Under the pieces are notes generated by a model that saw only the letters and a program-made list of their open reading frames with translations, was not told the origin of the DNA and did no database searches. DNA of 64,000 nucleotides from positions 124,001 to 188,000 of the forward strand of contig JAJDBW010000047.1 of assembly GCA_029261155.1 (NCBI GenBank), read 5' to 3'. A program made the position numbers and the translations under genes. Source of the DNA: Nitrospirota bacterium. Its GTDB lineage: Bacteria > Nitrospirota > Nitrospiria > SBBL01 > JAADHI01. Below, piece by piece: positions 62,218 through 64,000 of this stretch (the stretch's first letter is position 1; the number at the start of each line of letters is the position of its first letter).

Positions 62218-62499
62218 CTACCAAACCATGACGGTATCGGCCTTGAAAATTAGGCGAAGCATTTCAGCGTAGGCGATCTTTTCGTGTGGGCTTTGTTGCT
62301 CCGATTTGAGGTCACCCGAAAGCACGAAGCAGGGGATTTTTAGTCCTGAAAGATCCATCTCTACGGCATCTTGAATGAGAAGGAGGGTTATCGAATTCGA
62401 TGGGCCTTGTTTCTCGATCAATTCGAGTGCGTATCGATTATCCTTAGATTTTAAGATATGAAGTCTTGCCGGTTTTTTTTTCGTCTCATCCTCGCTCAT
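62218..62499 (-). CDS. DsrH/TusB-like sulfur relay protein
   Basis: From ATG 62499 the 93-residue protein resembles TusB/DsrH: ARLHILKSKDNRYALELI at the start, ITLLLIQDAVEM, FVLSGDLKS and the terminal AYAEMLRLIFKADTVMVW with the final Trp. It belongs to the DsrE-fold family whose heterotrimers relay persulfide sulfur for tRNA thiolation or sulfur oxidation. The typical Cys at the TusB/DsrH site is not obvious. A start at 62538, abutting the preceding stop, would add 13 residues. Confidence 0.7.
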   Translation of the reverse strand: MSEDETKKKPARLHILKSKDNRYALELIEKQGPSNSITLLLIQDAVEMDLSGLKIPCFVLSGDLKSEQQSPHEKIAYAEMLRLIFKADTVMVW

Positions 62500-62538
62500 T
62501 GTGATCTTCCCATCGTCACCGATTGGCCTTAGGCCCAT

Positions 62539-62958
62539 TTAAAAGGAGAAGAAAGATTCCATAAGGCCCAGCTTCAGGGCGAGGGCCTGCTTGCTCAAAA
62601 GGATCGTGTTGAATTCAATCTCTGAGGCCTTCATCTCCAGACGCTTGTCTCTGAGACTTTCGGCATCGATATAAACTGCGGGGATGAAGTCTTTTAAAAC
62701 GTGTAGATACTTCTGGGCTTGTTCGCCATCGATGGCCAAGGTTTCTGCCTCGGTTAAAAGCAGCGGGGCTGCATTTGCAAGGATGAGGTCGACTTGATGG
62801 CCTCCCGAAGCCAAGCCGAGCGCAAGCCTTAGCCCTTCGCAGGGTCGATGGCTCGTTTTGGGATCGCTTCCGACGAGCACCCCGATTTTTTTGCTGAGCT
62901 TATCCAAGAAAAAGCCAAGGCGGTACGATTGGGCCTTGTGGTGTCGGTCGCGTATCAA
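62539..62958 (-). CDS. DsrF/TusC-like DsrE-fold protein
   Basis: The frame of 139 residues contains a DsrE-like domain: KKIGVLVGSDPKTSHRPCEGLRLALGLASGGHQVDLILANAAPLLL and HVLKDFIPAVYIDAESLRDK. The motif P-x-x-G-x-R-x-A-L-G-L-A and VDLILANAA match TusC/DsrF. The true start is uncertain (TTG 62958, or TTG 62907 closer to the domain); neither has a clear ribosome site. It lies between the DsrE-like and DsrH-like genes in the order of tusDCB. Confidence 0.7.
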   Translation of the reverse strand: MIRDRHHKAQSYRLGFFLDKLSKKIGVLVGSDPKTSHRPCEGLRLALGLASGGHQVDLILANAAPLLLTEAETLAIDGEQAQKYLHVLKDFIPAVYIDAESLRDKRLEMKASEIEFNTILLSKQALALKLGLMESFFSF

Positions 62959-63028
62959 TGTGAATCAATTGCTTGATAGAATTGCAGTGGGCTTGTGTTG
63001 GGACCTGCATGTCTTGAGGTATCTCAGT

Positions 63029-63343
63029 TTATTCGTTAAATGCGATAAAACGGTCACACCCCTTGAGGAGATCCGAAAGGAGGACCAAGCCGCAGAAGAC
63101 CGCTTCACCATTTTGTGAAACGCCATAGCGCTGTGCCCCGTAGGCGCAGACAAAAAGATTTAAGCCTGTCTTGGAAGAGAACTTCGGCCCGAAGACCGCT
63201 AGGGCCTTCACGCCTTCGTCAAGTAGGTAGAGATAGGTGTCGACTTTATTTTTTCGGGCTTCATCAAGTAAGGAGAGCACGGTCTTCAGGTTCGGATGTT
63301 CGGGCGCGGTCGAGAGCAGAATGCCAAGCTTTTTTTTTGCCAT
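63029..63343 (-). CDS. DsrE/TusD-like sulfur relay protein
   Basis: The 104-residue DsrE-fold protein begins KKLGILLSTAPEHPNLKTVLSLLDEARKNK and has the conserved Cys in FVCAYGAQRYGV, the position that carries the persulfide in DsrE/TusD. It is the first gene of the minus-strand trio. No tusA, tusE, dsrAB or dsrC appear in the window, so whether it serves tRNA 2-thiolation or another sulfur path is open. Confidence 0.75.
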   Translation of the reverse strand: MAKKKLGILLSTAPEHPNLKTVLSLLDEARKNKVDTYLYLLDEGVKALAVFGPKFSSKTGLNLFVCAYGAQRYGVSQNGEAVFCGLVLLSDLLKGCDRFIAFNE

Positions 63344-63426
63344 GCAAGAGACCTATCATTTCGGAGAAAGCAAGTCAATCTCGTTCTGTCGGCGTGAAAA
63401 AGAGAAGGGTGAAGAAGGAGAGGAAA

Positions 63427-63466
63427 ATGCCCCCTCCACCCGCTGGACGCTTGGTGGGGGGGGCAT
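63427..63466 (-). terminator. Long hairpin, terminator-like on the minus strand
   Basis: ATGCCCCCTCCACC (63427-63440) pairs with GGTGGGGGGGGCAT (63453-63466) over 14 bases with one wobble pair and a 12-base loop. On the minus strand the stem is followed by TTTTCC; on the plus strand there is no T-tract. It may stop transcripts coming from the right before the DsrE-family genes. Confidence 0.4.
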
Positions 63467-63597
63467 CGATTTGAGTCCCGTTCACCGAATTAACTTGGAG
63501 GGCTAAACAATGAACGGGGAAAGCTTAGCAGAGGGCTTTGGCTTTGTAAATCTAAAGGCGAAAAAAGTCTTGAGGGAAGTTGTTTTAGGAAAAGAAA

Positions 63598-63628
63598 GCC
63601 CCCTTTGGGTGCGGTTCCCAAAGGGGGC
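63598..63628 (-). terminator. Perfect 12-base hairpin, terminator-like on the minus strand
   Basis: GCCCCCTTTGGG (63598-63609) and CCCAAAGGGGGC (63617-63628) pair perfectly across a seven-base loop. On the minus strand it runs into TTTCTTTTCC. On the plus strand it is followed immediately by another small hairpin (AATCAGC 63630-63636, GCTGATT 63644-63650). Either a minus-strand terminator or part of a structured plus-strand leader. Confidence 0.5.
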
Positions 63629-63665
63629 AAATCAGCGACAAAAGCTGATTAAGGAGGTTCATGCA

Positions 63666-63755
63666 GTGAACATTCAAAAGATACCACTGATCCCATTTTT
63701 GTCAAACCAAAGTCCGTGGATAAGCTCAGGCGAAGCACCGGCCAGATTTAAATAA
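63666..63755 (+). CDS. Possible 29-residue small protein
   Basis: A GTG at 63666 stands nine bases after a perfect AAGGAGG (63651-63657) and opens a 29-codon frame, MNIQKIPLIPFLSNQSPWIS followed by SGEAPARFK. It is directly downstream of the stacked hairpins. An ATG at 63661, closer to the ribosome site, gives only two codons. I recognise no family. The strong ribosome site is the only support beyond the open frame. Confidence 0.25.
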   Translation: MNIQKIPLIPFLSNQSPWISSGEAPARFK

Positions 63756-64000
63756 ACGATCAATTCATTTCTAGGCCAATTAAGGTTCTCGTTGGATGAT
63801 CCGATAAGGAAGACATCGTTTCAAATTGTTGGATCATCGTCTTATCCAATATCCATTTTTATTAGATAAATTGCGTACGATATGAATTGGCCCTATCTTG
63901 CTTCCTGCCTTAAATCAGAGCTTGGTGTGCAGGCTTTTTGAGTCCGAACACAGATCGTGTTATTGTGGCGTATTGCATTTGTGTCGTTTCCATATTACGG

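Larger units (their letters stand above)
63344..64000. other. Right-hand intergenic region, about 650 bases
   Basis: No established gene is seen. The region holds two strong GC-rich hairpins (63427-63466 and 63598-63628) and a small one (63630-63650), followed by a perfect AAGGAGG and a 29-codon frame. The last 240 bases are A/T-rich with no frame or family I recognise; a partial near-palindrome around GGATGATCCGATAAGG and GGATCATCGTCTTATCC (63813-63857) is visible. Confidence 0.5.

Noticed and set aside
63510-63665. N-terminal extension of the frame ending at 63755 (81 codons from 63510)
   Set aside because: It runs through a perfect 12-base hairpin and a second hairpin and has no ribosome site; only the last 29 codons follow a good one.
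1-64000. CRISPR arrays, tRNA genes, prophage or IS elements
   Set aside because: No regularly spaced direct repeats, no cloverleaf with a T-loop consensus, and no integrase, transposase or phage structural gene was recognised anywhere in the window.

Overview
The window reads as chromosomal DNA of an uncultured Gram-negative (diderm) bacterium. It has exosortase/EpsI, O-antigen-ligase and flippase genes, HflK/HflC, a MotA/MotB-type stator pair, a class A RNase P RNA, lipoprotein and Sec signal peptides, and many TTG/GTG starts. Exosortase A-type genes combined with carbamoyltransferase/SxtJ/DUF5989, DsrE-family genes and CCCCCTTTTTCAAAGGGGG-type repeats recall Nitrospirota or Desulfobacterota-grade lineages. 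That placement is an impression, not a demonstration.

Positions 1-39,200 form one very long block of plus-strand genes that build, modify and export a surface polysaccharide. In order: SDR, hexapeptide acyltransferase and flippase-like membrane protein; a secreted DUF5060-type glycosidase-like protein; gmhA and cysC; carbamoyltransferase-SxtJ-DUF5989; two adjacent GT2 proteins (one without its DxD motif) and a FemAB-like transferase; a tandem double GT2; a polysaccharide deacetylase; exosortase and EpsI; an alkaline-phosphatase-superfamily membrane enzyme; a nickel-pincer cofactor module (larE-larB-larC1, GNAT, ACP, larA, AMP ligase); GT39, O-antigen ligase and Wzx-like flippase; three GT4 enzymes, an APH-like kinase, a heparinase II/III-like protein and a sulfotransferase. 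Together they predict an anionic glycan carrying sulfate, carbamoyl and possibly hydroxyacyl groups, with an exosortase system whose PEP-CTERM substrates are not in the window.

Positions 39,390-43,461 hold two minus-strand secreted proteins, a heparinase-like lyase and a right-handed beta-helix protein. These two and the secreted protein at 2,899 all end in the same short tail, which looks like the first dozen residues of a fibronectin III domain. The gene at 2,899 and the beta-helix gene each have a GG-N10-GC (sigma-54-like) element roughly 105-140 bases upstream of the start codon.

Positions 44,170-64,000 are ordinary chromosomal content: rnpB with promoter and terminator; an ArsC/Spx-EVE-DUF4105 group; a nitroreductase; an inverted pair of short repeats; CDGSH, PhzF, GNAT and TfoX-like genes; a decayed C39-like peptidase; a MotA/MotB-type pair; glutathione peroxidase, a lipoprotein and a PHP phosphatase; a SWIM-SNF2 helicase; hflK-hflC; DUF3047; a sodium/calcium exchanger; and a tusDCB/DsrEFH-like trio. 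No tRNA, CRISPR array, transposase or prophage was recognised.

The strongest candidate for something undescribed is the nickel-pincer nucleotide (LarA) module with its own ACP, AMP ligase and GNAT, translationally coupled inside an exosortase-type polysaccharide operon. The shared TPP tail of the secreted enzymes is the second.
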